From Rathayibacter sp. SD072 (GTDB lineage: Bacteria; Actinomycetota; Actinomycetes; Actinomycetales; Microbacteriaceae): a stretch of DNA of 42,790 nt. Below, piece by piece: positions 1 to 7,397 of this stretch (position 1 is its first letter; each line of letters opens with the position of its first letter). The stretch is taken from NCBI RefSeq assembly GCF_017355185.1, contig NZ_JADILJ010000030.1, positions 1-42,790 on the forward strand. The letters are read 5' to 3'. The notes beneath the pieces were generated by a model. It saw only the letters and a list, made by a program, of their open reading frames with translations. It was not told where the DNA came from and did no database searches. A program made the position numbers and the translations under genes.

Positions 1-1
1 G

Positions 2-226
2 CCGTACCGCTCCGCTCACAGCGCCGACACCCTGTTACCGAGGCTCGTCGGCACGACGCGCAGCAGCGTCGGCAGCAGCCGCGTGCTCACCGATCTGGGG
101 CGCGAGATGGCCGAGCCGATCCGGGCGGTCGGCTCGTGGGTGCTAGCCAATCTGCCTCGGATCGAGAGCGCGCGGGAGCGCTTCGACGCCGGCGCCCGGG
201 AGGCTGGAGCGGCGCCCCGCGCCTAG
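2..226 (+). CDS. C-terminal fragment, probable HxlR-type winged-helix regulator
   Basis: The reading frame is open from the window edge to a TAG at 224-226 (74 residues). The last ~45 residues (LTDLGREMAEPI, then RAVGSWVLANLPRIESARERFD) look like the wing strand and dimerisation helix of HxlR regulators. The first ~25 residues are Ser/Arg-rich, include a TTA leucine codon rare in this genome, and do not resemble the usual recognition-helix region, so the upstream part may be diverged or frameshifted. Family by inference only; the DNA-binding helix lies outside the window. Confidence 0.42.
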   Translation, partial: PYRSAHSADTLLPRLVGTTRSSVGSSRVLTDLGREMAEPIRAVGSWVLANLPRIESARERFDAGAREAGAAPRA

Positions 227-229
227 GGT
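224..229 (+). promoter_or_regulatory. -10 element TAGGGT of a leaderless promoter
   Basis: TAGGGT is followed by exactly 6 nt and then the GTG of the MaoC gene at 236. This puts the expected transcription start on the start codon. The element overlaps the stop codon of the preceding gene. The same geometry occurs before the genes at 6293, 29461 and 40505. Confidence 0.55.
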
Positions 230-235
230 GGGGGC

Positions 236-745
236 GTGCCCTACGAACCGGATGCCGCGACTCCCGAGGACGCGTCGCCCTTCGCGCGACCGCTCGCCGA
301 GCGCTCCCTCGACGACTACGTGCCGGGCCTGGTCCTCGAGCACGGCTCGTACCGGGTCACGAGCGCCGAGATCATCGACTTCGGCCGCCGCTTCGATCCC
401 CACGACATGCACGTCGACCCGGAGCTCGCCCGGAGCACACCGCTCGGCGGGCTCGCGGCCAGCGGCTGGCACACGACGGCGATGATGATGCGGATGCTGG
501 TCGAGTCCTACCTCAACCAGGCGACCAGCATCGCCTCGCCGGGCGTGGACGAGCTCCGCTGGTCGGCGCCGGTCCGGCCCGACGACGTCCTGCGCGCCCG
601 CTTCACGGTCCTCGAGGCGCGTCGCTCCGCCTCCCGGCCCGATCGCGGTGTGGTCCGCACCCGGATCGAGCTGCTGAACCAGGATCGCGTCGCGGTGATG
701 AGCCAGGTGATGACGAACCTGATCCTGCGCCGCGCCGAGGGCTGA
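236..745 (+). CDS. MaoC-like (R)-hydratase hot-dog protein
   Basis: 169 residues, GTG start. This is a single hot-dog domain of the MaoC/(R)-specific enoyl-CoA hydratase family, which adds water to 2-enoyl-CoA thioesters. The hydratase loop is seen at about residues 59-85: FDPHDMHVDPELA with conserved Asp and His, then GGLAASGWHT. A second strand set (VDELRWSAPVRPDD) follows, typical of substrate-tunnel residues. The N-terminal ~35 residues carry the usual 'L.DY.PG' lead-in. It stands alone, reads away from the upstream regulator fragment and converges on the methyltransferase operon. The natural substrate cannot be read from sequence. Confidence 0.88.
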   Translation: MPYEPDAATPEDASPFARPLAERSLDDYVPGLVLEHGSYRVTSAEIIDFGRRFDPHDMHVDPELARSTPLGGLAASGWHTTAMMMRMLVESYLNQATSIASPGVDELRWSAPVRPDDVLRARFTVLEARRSASRPDRGVVRTRIELLNQDRVAVMSQVMTNLILRRAEG

Positions 746-784
746 GCGGCCGGCGCGCGCTCGCCCGGCGACCCTCCGAGAGTT

Positions 785-808
785 GTCGTACTCGAGCTCG
801 AGTACGAC
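785..808. terminator. Perfect 24-bp palindrome between convergent genes
   Basis: GTCGTACTCGAG is followed directly by its reverse complement, with no spacer. The palindrome sits between the 3' ends of the MaoC gene (+) and the methyltransferase gene (-). It is overlapped by an imperfect direct repeat (CGACGACTTCTGGAG near 805, CGATGACTTCTGAG near 834). As RNA it would form a hairpin in either direction, but no U tract follows. A bidirectional terminator is the simplest reading; a protein-binding site is possible. Confidence 0.5.
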
Positions 809-947
809 GACTTCTGGAGTCTCGCGCTCGAGGGCGATGACTTCTGAGCACTCGAACGTGTCGGGGCGCCGCGAGAGGTGGCCGCCTCGGCGAGGCGAGG
901 CCGCTGTGACGAGGCGGGGTGATCCGGACTCCGGTGGCGACCTGCGG

Positions 948-1721
948 TCAGCCGTCGGCACTCCGCTGCGCGAGGATCGCGCCGTGGGGACGGGGGCCAG
1001 GCGCCTCCGCTGTGCGGGTGTGCGTCTCGAGGACCTCGAAGCCGACAGCACGGAGCTCGTCCGCGAGTGCCTCCGGCGGCCATCGGTACGCTGTGGTGAT
1101 CGCGTGGTCGAAGGCCTCCACTTCCGAACCGGTGAAGAATCCCACGAGGAGCGTGCCGCCCGGCCGGAGGACGCGCGCGAACTCGGCGAGTGCGCGCGGG
1201 AGGGCGCTCGGGCGGTGGTGGATCAGCGAGTACCAGGCCAGTACCCCGCCCAGGGCGCCGTCGCTCTCCTCCAGGGCGTCGATGTCGCCGACGGTGAAGG
1301 GCACCTCCGGGTGGGCCCGCCGAGCGAGCTCGATGAAGGTCGGCACGCGATCGACACCGCTGACGTCCAGGCCCCGTTCGGCCAGGTGGGCCGTCCACTG
1401 CCCGGGGCCGCATCCGGCGTCGAGCAGGCGTCCCTCCACGCTCCGCGCCCACGACGAGACGAGGTGCTCGTCCGACGGGTGCACTGAGGACATCGAGCCG
1501 AAGAGCTCGGCGTACTCCTCGGCCCGGGCGGAGTAGGACTGGACGATGTCCCCGCTCGACGACCGGCACGCCTCGGTGAGCAGTCGCATCGCCTTCGGTC
1601 CGACTCCGTGCAGCGCCGCCAGCGGAGCGAGATCCCGTCCGCGGAGGTCCTCGAGGGTGCGGATGCCGACGGCTGCGAGCGCTCGAAGTGCGGGGGCTCC
1701 GATCGCGGGGAGTGCGGTCAT
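948..1721 (-). CDS. HhH-domain / class I SAM methyltransferase fusion
   Basis: 257 residues. Residues 1-50 form a helix-hairpin-helix pair (IGAPALRALAAVGI, then LHGVGPKAMRLL), the non-specific DNA-backbone-binding fold also found at the C-terminus of TfoX-like proteins. Residues ~58-257 are a Rossmann methyltransferase with motif I LDAGCGPG at 100-107, an acidic motif II (SGVDR), VGDIDALEES, and LRPGGTLLVGFF. This resembles small-molecule (UbiE/type 11) methyltransferases. The start is fixed by a 4-bp ATGA overlap with the HxlR gene, so it is the third gene of a VOC-HxlR-methyltransferase operon. Linking a DNA-binding module to a small-molecule methyltransferase fold is unusual; the substrate is unknown. 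Confidence 0.85.
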   Translation of the reverse strand: MTALPAIGAPALRALAAVGIRTLEDLRGRDLAPLAALHGVGPKAMRLLTEACRSSSGDIVQSYSARAEEYAELFGSMSSVHPSDEHLVSSWARSVEGRLLDAGCGPGQWTAHLAERGLDVSGVDRVPTFIELARRAHPEVPFTVGDIDALEESDGALGGVLAWYSLIHHRPSALPRALAEFARVLRPGGTLLVGFFTGSEVEAFDHAITTAYRWPPEALADELRAVGFEVLETHTRTAEAPGPRPHGAILAQRSADG

Positions 1722-2011
1722 GTCGAGGCTCCGTTCTCGTCCGCGCCCCATTTCTCGAGCGCGGTGATCGCCTCGCGCAGCGCCAGCCCGCGGTCGGTCA
1801 GGGCGTAGGCGCGGGTGTTGTGCCGCAGGGGCAGGCGGGTCAGCACGCCGGCCGCCTCGAGCTCGCGGAGGCGCGTCGCCAGGATGTTCGTCGGCACGCC
1901 GAGGTCGCGCTGCAGGTCGCCGTAGCGCTGGGGCCCGTCGAGCAGCCGCTCCACGATGAGCAGGGCCCATCGGGCGCCGACGGCCTCGAGAGCCGCGGCG
2001 AGGTCGCTCAT
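1718..2011 (-). CDS. HxlR-family winged-helix transcriptional regulator
   Basis: 97 residues. The HxlR signature runs through nearly the whole protein: VGARWALLIVERLLDG, then RYGDLQRDLGVPTNILATRL (recognition helix), RELEAAGVL, and YALTDRGLAL. The short C-terminal helix (ITALEKWGA) makes it small for the family, and it lacks the N-terminal Cys of redox-sensing members. It overlaps the VOC gene upstream and the methyltransferase downstream by ATGA at both junctions, so the three are translationally coupled. It probably represses its own operon through the palindrome at 2423-2437 (inference). The effector may be the electrophile handled by the VOC enzyme. Confidence 0.88.
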   Translation of the reverse strand: MSDLAAALEAVGARWALLIVERLLDGPQRYGDLQRDLGVPTNILATRLRELEAAGVLTRLPLRHNTRAYALTDRGLALREAITALEKWGADENGAST

Positions 2012-2421
2012 GCGGTCGGATCGACGTCCGGCTTCATCCAGAACGGCGAGTAGTGGTAGCCGTCGACGTCGTCGAACTGGCGCTGGTACATGAACGGGTA
2101 GTCGTCGGTGTCGCCGACCCGCCCACCGGCGGCCGCGGCGCGCTCGACGAGATCGTCCACCGCCTCGCGGCTGGGCAGGTCGAACGAGACCGTGATCTTC
2201 GAGGGCGTGCCGGGGCCGCCGATCAGATCCTCGGTGCCGCCGACGCCCGCGTACATCTCGCGGCTGCCGAGCATGACGTACTGCTCCGGAGCGATCGAGA
2301 AGCACGACACGTTGTGGTCCGACATCTCGGCGTTCAACGTCCAGCCGAGGGCGGTGTAGAAGGCGGTCGCGCGCTCGACGCTCTCGACCGGGCAGGTGAG
2401 GAAGAGGCTCATGGGAGTCAT
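2008..2421 (-). CDS. VOC-superfamily (glyoxalase-like) protein
   Basis: 137 residues from ATG 2421; an internal ATG at 2412 is an alternative. Two beta-alpha-beta-beta-beta modules are visible: TCPVESVERATAFYTALGW near the N-terminus, and a second module ending FMYQRQFDDVDGYHY then FWM. This ending is typical of PhnB/glyoxalase-type VOC proteins that place a metal or substrate in the cleft. It is a paralog of the VOC gene at 17511-17963 (shared FMY...FDD.DG.H ending). It is the first gene of the coupled operon and starts directly beside a 15-bp palindrome. Likely role: detoxifying a reactive carbonyl or antibiotic-like compound; substrate not determinable. Confidence 0.86.
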   Translation of the reverse strand: MTPMSLFLTCPVESVERATAFYTALGWTLNAEMSDHNVSCFSIAPEQYVMLGSREMYAGVGGTEDLIGGPGTPSKITVSFDLPSREAVDDLVERAAAAGGRVGDTDDYPFMYQRQFDDVDGYHYSPFWMKPDVDPTA

Positions 2422-2422
2422 G

Positions 2423-2437
2423 CTTGCAAAATGCAAG
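2423..2437. promoter_or_regulatory. Palindromic operator CTTGCA-AAA-TGCAAG
   Basis: Perfect 6-bp arms around an AAA spacer lie 1 bp upstream of the VOC start codon. The site is AT-rich against a ~70% GC background. Size and symmetry suit a dimeric winged-helix repressor, and the operon encodes an HxlR protein, so autoregulation is likely. Binding itself is inferred. Confidence 0.65.
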
Positions 2438-2537
2438 TGCCTGCGCAAGAGCGGGACGGGCATCCGCGAACGCCTCGCGCCGCCCACGCCTCGCGCCGCC
2501 GCCGGCCCTCGTGATCGCTGCGGAGCCCGGGCGCTCC

Positions 2538-3044
2538 TCAGCCGGCCGGAGCCTCGGTGATCTCGATCGACAGCTCGGCGTCGATCCGGTCACCGCTCCC
2601 GGTGCGCACCGCGAGCACGGCCGCACCGAGGGGCAGATCGGAGGGGAGGTCGAAGGAGCCGCTGACGGTGGAGCGCTCGCCCTCGGGCGCCGGCCGGCCC
2701 AGCACGATCTCGTCGCCCATGGCCGACGGGGTGAGGGTGACCGCGACGTCCGAGGCGGCGCGGCTCGTACCTCCGGTGTCCTCGCACGTCTCGTGGAGGA
2801 AGTCGGCGTGCACTCGGACGATGCCGCCGGGGTGCAGGGCCGACTCCCGCAGCTCGAGCTCCGGCATCGCGCAGGACGCGGCCGCGGTCGTTCCGGTGCA
2901 GCCGGCCGTCGCGAGGGCGAGACCGGCCAGCAGTGCGGCCGCTCCTGCGATCCGTCGACGCCTCGCGCGAGTCCGCGAGGAGCTCCGCGGCGCCGGTCTC
3001 GCGGCACCGCGGTCGCCCCGCGCGAGGGCACGGCCCGTGGTCAC
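2538..3044 (-). CDS. Secreted lipoprotein, unknown function
   Basis: 168 residues from a GTG that overlaps the ggt stop codon (GTGA). The N-terminus is Arg-rich (residues ~20-31), followed by a hydrophobic stretch and lipobox LATAGC, putting the lipidated Cys at ~49. The mature part is a ~115-residue all-beta domain with two further Cys (CAMPEL and ETCEDTGG), which may form a disulfide. I recognise no family with confidence; the fold suggests an Ig-like or calycin-type small domain. The 31-residue n-region is long for a lipoprotein signal, but I see no later start codon. Overlap with ggt implies co-expression and an extracytoplasmic role beside that enzyme. Confidence 0.72.
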   Translation of the reverse strand: MTTGRALARGDRGAARPAPRSSSRTRARRRRIAGAAALLAGLALATAGCTGTTAAASCAMPELELRESALHPGGIVRVHADFLHETCEDTGGTSRAASDVAVTLTPSAMGDEIVLGRPAPEGERSTVSGSFDLPSDLPLGAAVLAVRTGSGDRIDAELSIEITEAPAG

Positions 3045-4921
3045 TCCGCCGGATCGACGACGAGGCCGACGCCGCCGCCGCGCCGCACGGGCTCGGCCGC
3101 TGCCGTCATGAGACCCGACGGGTCGACCTCGATCGCGGCCACCGCGCCGATCTGCGCGGCCGAGGTGAAGGAGTCGCCCGAGGGTGTCAGCTGCTGCCCG
3201 AAGGGGGCGAGGTCGTCGGCGTACGCCTCGATGAACTCGGGCTCGGCCGTGGTCGAGGCGGTGTTGCGCTGGGAGGCGCGGGGTGCGGCCACCGCCTCCG
3301 GCAGCGTCATGCCGAGGTCGATGCGGTTGACCAGCGTCTGGAGCGCCGTGGTGATGATCGTCGATCCTCCGGGCGAGCCGACGACGAACGTCACCTTCCC
3401 GTCGTCGAGCACGATGGTCGGCGACATCGACGACCGCGGGCGCTTGCCGGGCTCGATGCGGTTGGGGTCGGTCGCGACGTACACCGTGGAGAAGTCGGTG
3501 AGCTCGTTGTTGAGGAGGAACCCGCGTCCGGGCACGGTCATCCCCGAGCCGCCGGTCTGCTCGATCGTGAGCGTGTAGGACGCGGCGTTGCCCCACTTGT
3601 CGACGACGGAGAGGTGCGTGGTCGAGATGTTCTCGGTGTCGCTCTCCTGCGCTGCGGCGGCGGTGCCGCATCCGGACCCGTCGAGAGCGCCGGGAGCGAC
3701 GGGGCGCACCGAGGCCGTCGTCGGGTCGATCGTGCAGTCGCGCGAGTCGGCGAAGTCCTGACTGAGCAGGGTGCCGGTCGGGACGTCGGTGAAGGCCGGG
3801 TCGCCGACGTACGCGCCGCGGTCGGCGAAGGCGCGCGCCGACGCCTCGAGGTAGAGGTGCAGGGCGCTGCCCGTGTCCTCGGCGCCCAGGTCGTGGTTCT
3901 CGAGGATGTTGAGCGCCTCGCCCACGGCGATGCCTCCGGAGGAGGACGGCGCCATGCCGTAGACGTCGAGCCCGCGGTACGACACGCGGGTGGGCGCCTG
4001 CTCGAGCACCGAGTAGGCGGCGAGGTCGGCCTCGGTGAGCGAGCCGGCCGGAGCGGGGAGCGCGGAGCCCTCGGCGACGCGGGGGTTCTGCACCGTGTCG
4101 GCGATCTCGGCGGCCAGCGGACCCTCGTAGAACGCGCTCGGACCGTGCAGCGCGATCCCGGCCAACGTCCTCGCGAGATCCGGGTTGCGGAAGGTGCTGC
4201 CCACGCGCGGAGCGTCACCGCCGGGGAGGAACAGCTCGGCCGTGTCGGGGAACTCCTGGAACCGCTCGAGGTTGTCGAGCGTCTGGTTCCGGAAGGTCTC
4301 GTCGACCGGGAAGCCCTTCGCGGCCAGCGCGATGGACGGCGCCAGCACGGCGGGGAGCGGCAGGCTGCCGAAGCGGTCGACCGCGGTGTCCCAGGTGGCG
4401 ACCGTGCCGGGGACTCCGACCGAGACGCCCGACGAGACGAGCTCGGGGGAGAAGCGGTACGGGGCGCGCGTCGCCGGGTCGAGGAAGGCGTCCGGAGTGA
4501 TGCCCGCCGGCGCGGTCTCGCGACCGTCGATCGTGCTCACCGCGCCGGTGGCCGCGTCGAAGTAGACGAAGTACCCGCCGCCGCCGATGCCGGCACTGTA
4601 GGGCTCGGTCACGCCGAGAGCGGAGGCGGTCGCGACTGCGGCGTCCGCGGCGTTGCCGCCGGCCTTCAGCACCTCGAGCCCCACCCGGCTCGCGAGCGCA
4701 TCGACCGACGAGACCGCTCCGCCGTAGCCGACCGAGGTCGCGGGCGAGACGACCGGGCCTCCCAGGTAGTCGCGGATCTGCTCGGGCGAGAGTCCGCTCG
4801 GCTTCGGGAGGCCCGGAATCGGACTCTCGAGACCGGAGGCCGGCGCGGCACCGGCCGCTCCGAGAGCGACGACCGAGACCAGCGCGAGCGCGGCCCGTCC
4901 GAGAGTGCGTGTCGGGGCCAT
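3041..4921 (-). CDS. ggt: Secreted gamma-glutamyltransferase
   Basis: 626 residues with a signal peptide (about 1-30). This is an Ntn-hydrolase precursor that self-cleaves before a Thr and then transfers or hydrolyses gamma-glutamyl groups of glutathione-type substrates. The cleavage Thr is Thr434 in STTHLSVVD, giving a 193-residue small subunit, close to the usual ~190. Other family marks: GGNAADAAVA (88-97), PYSAGIGGGGYF, VPG at ~170, PRSSMSPTIV with the oxyanion Ser pair 497-498, and GSPGGSTI. A good RBS (GGAGG) and a TAGGTT -10-like box (minus strand, 4972-4967) precede it. Actinobacteria of this group use mycothiol, so the substrate may be another gamma-glutamyl compound or a mycothiol-linked peptide. 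Confidence 0.95.
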   Translation of the reverse strand: MAPTRTLGRAALALVSVVALGAAGAAPASGLESPIPGLPKPSGLSPEQIRDYLGGPVVSPATSVGYGGAVSSVDALASRVGLEVLKAGGNAADAAVATASALGVTEPYSAGIGGGGYFVYFDAATGAVSTIDGRETAPAGITPDAFLDPATRAPYRFSPELVSSGVSVGVPGTVATWDTAVDRFGSLPLPAVLAPSIALAAKGFPVDETFRNQTLDNLERFQEFPDTAELFLPGGDAPRVGSTFRNPDLARTLAGIALHGPSAFYEGPLAAEIADTVQNPRVAEGSALPAPAGSLTEADLAAYSVLEQAPTRVSYRGLDVYGMAPSSSGGIAVGEALNILENHDLGAEDTGSALHLYLEASARAFADRGAYVGDPAFTDVPTGTLLSQDFADSRDCTIDPTTASVRPVAPGALDGSGCGTAAAAQESDTENISTTHLSVVDKWGNAASYTLTIEQTGGSGMTVPGRGFLLNNELTDFSTVYVATDPNRIEPGKRPRSSMSPTIVLDDGKVTFVVGSPGGSTIITTALQTLVNRIDLGMTLPEAVAAPRASQRNTASTTAEPEFIEAYADDLAPFGQQLTPSGDSFTSAAQIGAVAAIEVDPSGLMTAAAEPVRRGGGVGLVVDPAE

Positions 4922-5103
4922 GTCGTTCCTCCGTGGTATTCGGTGGGGTGCGAAGCGGGTTCCCCCAACCTAGGGGGGCGCCGGGTGCCCGGGCTAGTGC
5001 ACTGGGCGTCACGCTCCGAGGAAGACGCCCCCGTCCGGCCGAGCTCTGGGCGGACGGCAGCGCCGTACGAGCGCTCCACGCCGATGCCCGTTCGGCGGGG
5101 ACC

Positions 5104-5481
5104 TCAGTCCGCTGCTCCGGTGCGAGGGGGAGTGTCGAAGTCGAGATCGATGTCGTCGTGGTGCTGCTCGGCGATGTCGGCGGCGGTCTCGACGATGGGC
5201 TGGGAGACCCCGAGGGAGCGGGTGAGCTCGGCGAGGTGCTGGACGAGTGCATCGTCCGTGAGCTCCTGGGCCGTCTCCTCCTCCGGCGTCTCGGAGAAGA
5301 GCTGGCTGGCGGGCCCGATGAGGATGGAGGCCGCACCCGTCTCTCCCGTCGCCAGCAGGACGGGGATGTCCACCGTCGCCGAGGCCTGCTGACCGGCGAG
5401 TGCCTGGGCGTAGGCGAGGACGGCTCGTGCGATCTCGGTGCCCGTGAGGACCGAGTCGCCGGCGTAGAAGATGCGTTGCAT
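5104..5481 (-). CDS. Unknown ~120-residue protein, paralog of the 6293 gene
   Basis: 125 residues. It aligns along its first ~70 residues with the protein encoded at 6293-6649: both start M-[QK]-R-I-[FT]-Y-[AS]-G, then share TVDI.VL..NGET-like strands and the block PASQ. The C-terminal half is acidic and helical (ETAADIAEQHHDD). There is no signal peptide and no recognised catalytic motif. A TACAAC box sits 6 nt before the ATG, suggesting a leaderless transcript. It may be a small cytoplasmic binding or adaptor protein; function unknown. The paralog is co-transcribed with a DUF7882-type gene, so the families may work together. Confidence 0.75.
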   Translation of the reverse strand: MQRIFYAGDSVLTGTEIARAVLAYAQALAGQQASATVDIPVLLATGETGAASILIGPASQLFSETPEEETAQELTDDALVQHLAELTRSLGVSQPIVETAADIAEQHHDDIDLDFDTPPRTGAAD

Positions 5482-5640
5482 CCTCCCGTTGTAGCGGTCA
5501 CCGTCCGATACCGCAGGGGATTGCGGCCTCCGACCGTTCGCGGCGATCGCGCAGACCGCGGACCGGCGCAGTGGTCGCCGAGGCGGGAGGTGGCGGCGGC
5601 CCCGGACGAGGACTCGTCGGGATCGCTGCCGGTCGTGCTC

Positions 5641-6001
5641 TCAGGCACCGAGTCCGACCGCGAGAGCGAGAGCGACGACGAGCGAGGTGGCCCAGGTCAG
5701 GAAACCGTGCAGCAGCCCACTGCGGAGCGCGAGCGCGCCGGCGACGAAGCCTCCCTCGACCAGCGCGAGAGCGAGAGCGATGATGCTCCAGATGCCGGCG
5801 CCGATCCCCGATCCGCCGAGGCCGATGCCGGCGGTGACCAGCGTGACGGCGAGGAACATGATGACGCCGGCGATGACCGAGCCCAGGAGATGTTCGAGTC
5901 GCGACCTCCGCGCTCCGTCCCGATCAGGGACTTCGCGGTGTCGTCGTCGGTGGTGACGACGTGTGGGCGGTGGTGCTGCCGCTCGTGTCGTGGTGGGCCA
6001 T
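5641..6001 (-). pseudogene. Small membrane protein gene with an apparent frameshift
   Basis: The best start is ATG 6001, with GAGAG 7 nt upstream, giving MAHHDTSGSTTAHTSSPP in one frame that stops after ~25 codons (PRSP, then TGA). The convincing membrane part (RSRLEHLLGSVIAGVIMF, then two further hydrophobic segments to 5641) is in another frame that lacks its own plausible start (only a distant GTG at 6060). Joining the two frames around 5930-5955, a CGA/CAC-rich stretch, restores a ~120-residue protein with a His/Thr/Pro-rich cytoplasmic tail and three or four TM helices. Either a real +1 mutation or a sequencing error. Function unknown. Confidence 0.5.
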
Positions 6002-6280
6002 GATCGTCTCTCATCAGGTGGGATGCACAAGGGGACGTGACGATCGCAGCGGTGGCTCACAGTGTGAGTTGCTCGAGAACCTCCGGCCTGAGGGCGGAGG
6101 AACCGAAGAAGGTTGCTGTCGCTCTACCGGTGGTGGCGGCCGGCGGTACCGGAGAGACGGGCGTCACCTCGCGAGAGAGGAATCCGCCCGCCTCGCGTAG
6201 CAGGTGCGGGCGCTGAGCGCCATGATCGGCCGGTCCGAGCCTGAACCGGTCCGTTCCCGTTCCGGGGGCGGCATTGCCGC

Positions 6281-6286
6281 TACGGT
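6281..6286 (+). promoter_or_regulatory. -10 element TACGGT, leaderless
   Basis: TACGGT is followed by 6 nt and ATG 6293. No Shine-Dalgarno lies before that ATG. The geometry is identical to the boxes at 224, 29449 and 40493. Confidence 0.5.
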
Positions 6287-6292
6287 CCGGCA

Positions 6293-6649
6293 ATGAAGAG
6301 AATCACTTACAGCGGGGGGTCGATCGTCACGAGCAACGCCATCACGGCTGCGCTCCTGACCTACACCACCACCGTCGCCGACGCCGAGAACAGCACCACT
6401 GTCGACATCACCGTGCTGGAGGAGAACGGCGAGACCTCCGTGCACACCCTCCTCCTCAGCCCGGCGAGTCAGTTCGATGTCGCGGACGTCGGGGGAGTGA
6501 GCGCGGAGGCCGAGGCCGATCGGTTCCCTCTCCCCACGATGCCGCAGGTCGGGATCACCGGGACCGTCGAGACCACCGATGACGCCGCCCGCACCGCCGA
6601 GGACATCAACTCGGTCATGCACGACATCGAGCACGGACTGGGGCAGTAG
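6293..6649 (+). CDS. Unknown ~120-residue protein, paralog of the 5104 gene
   Basis: 118 residues, probably leaderless. The N-terminus MKRITYSGGSIVTSN and strands TVDITVLEENGETS and SPASQF match the 5104-5481 protein. The remainder is divergent, with an acidic helical tail (TAEDINSVMHDIEHG). No signal, membrane segment or known motif is visible. Its stop is 2 nt before the ATG of a DUF7882-type gene, so the two are an operon. The divergent copy at 5104 faces the opposite way, making an inverted family pair around the broken membrane gene. Confidence 0.78.
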   Translation: MKRITYSGGSIVTSNAITAALLTYTTTVADAENSTTVDITVLEENGETSVHTLLLSPASQFDVADVGGVSAEAEADRFPLPTMPQVGITGTVETTDDAARTAEDINSVMHDIEHGLGQ

Positions 6650-6651
6650 TC

Positions 6652-6960
6652 ATGGGCACCTTCATCTACGGCACGCCCTCGATCTCGGTCGATTTCGATG
6701 ATCGCGTGCTCGCGCACGTGAAGGCCGTGATCATCTCGAAGGTGCGCCGCGGTGAGAGCTTCATGTTCTCGTGGGAGTACACGAGGGAGACGGGCGCCGG
6801 CCACAGCTCGATCTGGATCCATCCCGCGATCCCTCTGCAGTTCGACTACTTCGGCGGCCGTGAACCGCGTCTGAACCGCGCGTGGATCGAGGAGCTCGTC
6901 CGGCTCTCGAACTCGCCCGCGGGTCTGCGGGTGATCCCCGAGCCGCCCGACCCCGCCTGA
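6652..6960 (+). CDS. DUF7882-type small protein, copy 1
   Basis: 102 residues. Characteristic layout: MGTFIYGTPS start, DFDDRVLAHVKAVIISKVRRGESF, a Trp-containing strand, SIWIHPAIPLQF, then NRAWIEELVRLSNSPAGLRVIPEPP. Such proteins are common and multicopy in Microbacteriaceae. Some, as I recall, carry an old 'ATP-dependent DNA ligase' label, but the ligase KxDG lysine motif is absent here and I do not support that label. Two further copies lie at 7073 and 7616 on the other strand. It is co-transcribed with the 6293 gene. Probably a cytoplasmic alpha/beta domain; role unknown. Confidence 0.8.
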   Translation: MGTFIYGTPSISVDFDDRVLAHVKAVIISKVRRGESFMFSWEYTRETGAGHSSIWIHPAIPLQFDYFGGREPRLNRAWIEELVRLSNSPAGLRVIPEPPDPA

Positions 6961-7072
6961 GCGGGGCGCCGGGCGGTGGAGGTGGAGCGGGGAGTGCCTC
7001 GAGGCCGCGTCAGCTCCCGGTACGAAGGTCCCCGCGCGATCGCGAGCGCCACGGCGACGGCCGCCGCTCCGA

Positions 7073-7369
7073 TCACTCCGGTTCGGGGAGGATGCGCAGT
7101 CCGGTCGAGCGGTAGGAGTCGGCGAGCAGCTGGCGGACCCATTCGGGATCGACGGACGGTGTGCGGCTGCCGAAGTACTTGAAGCGCAACGGCGTCGCGG
7201 GGTGCAGCCAGATCGACGTCCGGCCGTCTCCGATCGCCGAGGAGTCCTTCCCGCTGAGGGAGAACGACTCGCTGCGGCCGAGTTTCGAGCCGATCACGAT
7301 CTGGAGGCGGGCGAGGGTGCGGTCGTCGAAGTCGGCTTCCAGCGTCGAATCGTAGGACAAGCGGCCCAT
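7073..7369 (-). CDS. DUF7882-type small protein, copy 2
   Basis: 98 residues, start ATG 7369 behind a strong RBS (AAAGGAG, 6-7 nt). Same plan as copy 1: MGRLSYDS, DFDDRTLARLQIVIGSKLGRSESF, SIWLHPATPLRFKYFGSR, WVRQLLADS, GLRILPEPE. Last gene of a minus-strand run (copy 3, a 73-residue protein, copy 2) that converges on copy 1. Its N-terminal strand lacks the glycine of the YG turn found in copies 1 and 3. Function unknown. Confidence 0.8.
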   Translation of the reverse strand: MGRLSYDSTLEADFDDRTLARLQIVIGSKLGRSESFSLSGKDSSAIGDGRTSIWLHPATPLRFKYFGSRTPSVDPEWVRQLLADSYRSTGLRILPEPE

Positions 7370-7397
7370 GACGGGCTCCTTTCCGGGCGAGGCGGCT

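Noticed and set aside
2424-3578. Long ORF opposite the lipoprotein and ggt genes
   Set aside because: Shadow of real minus-strand genes; high GC leaves long open antisense frames.
2933-5392. 819-codon open frame on the plus strand
   Set aside because: Antisense shadow of ggt and its neighbours; composition Arg/Gly/Asp-rich with no domain.
6057-6293. 78-codon minus-strand ORF opposite the leaderless gene at 6293
   Set aside because: Pro/Thr/Arg-rich, no homology, and it covers the promoter region of the plus-strand gene.
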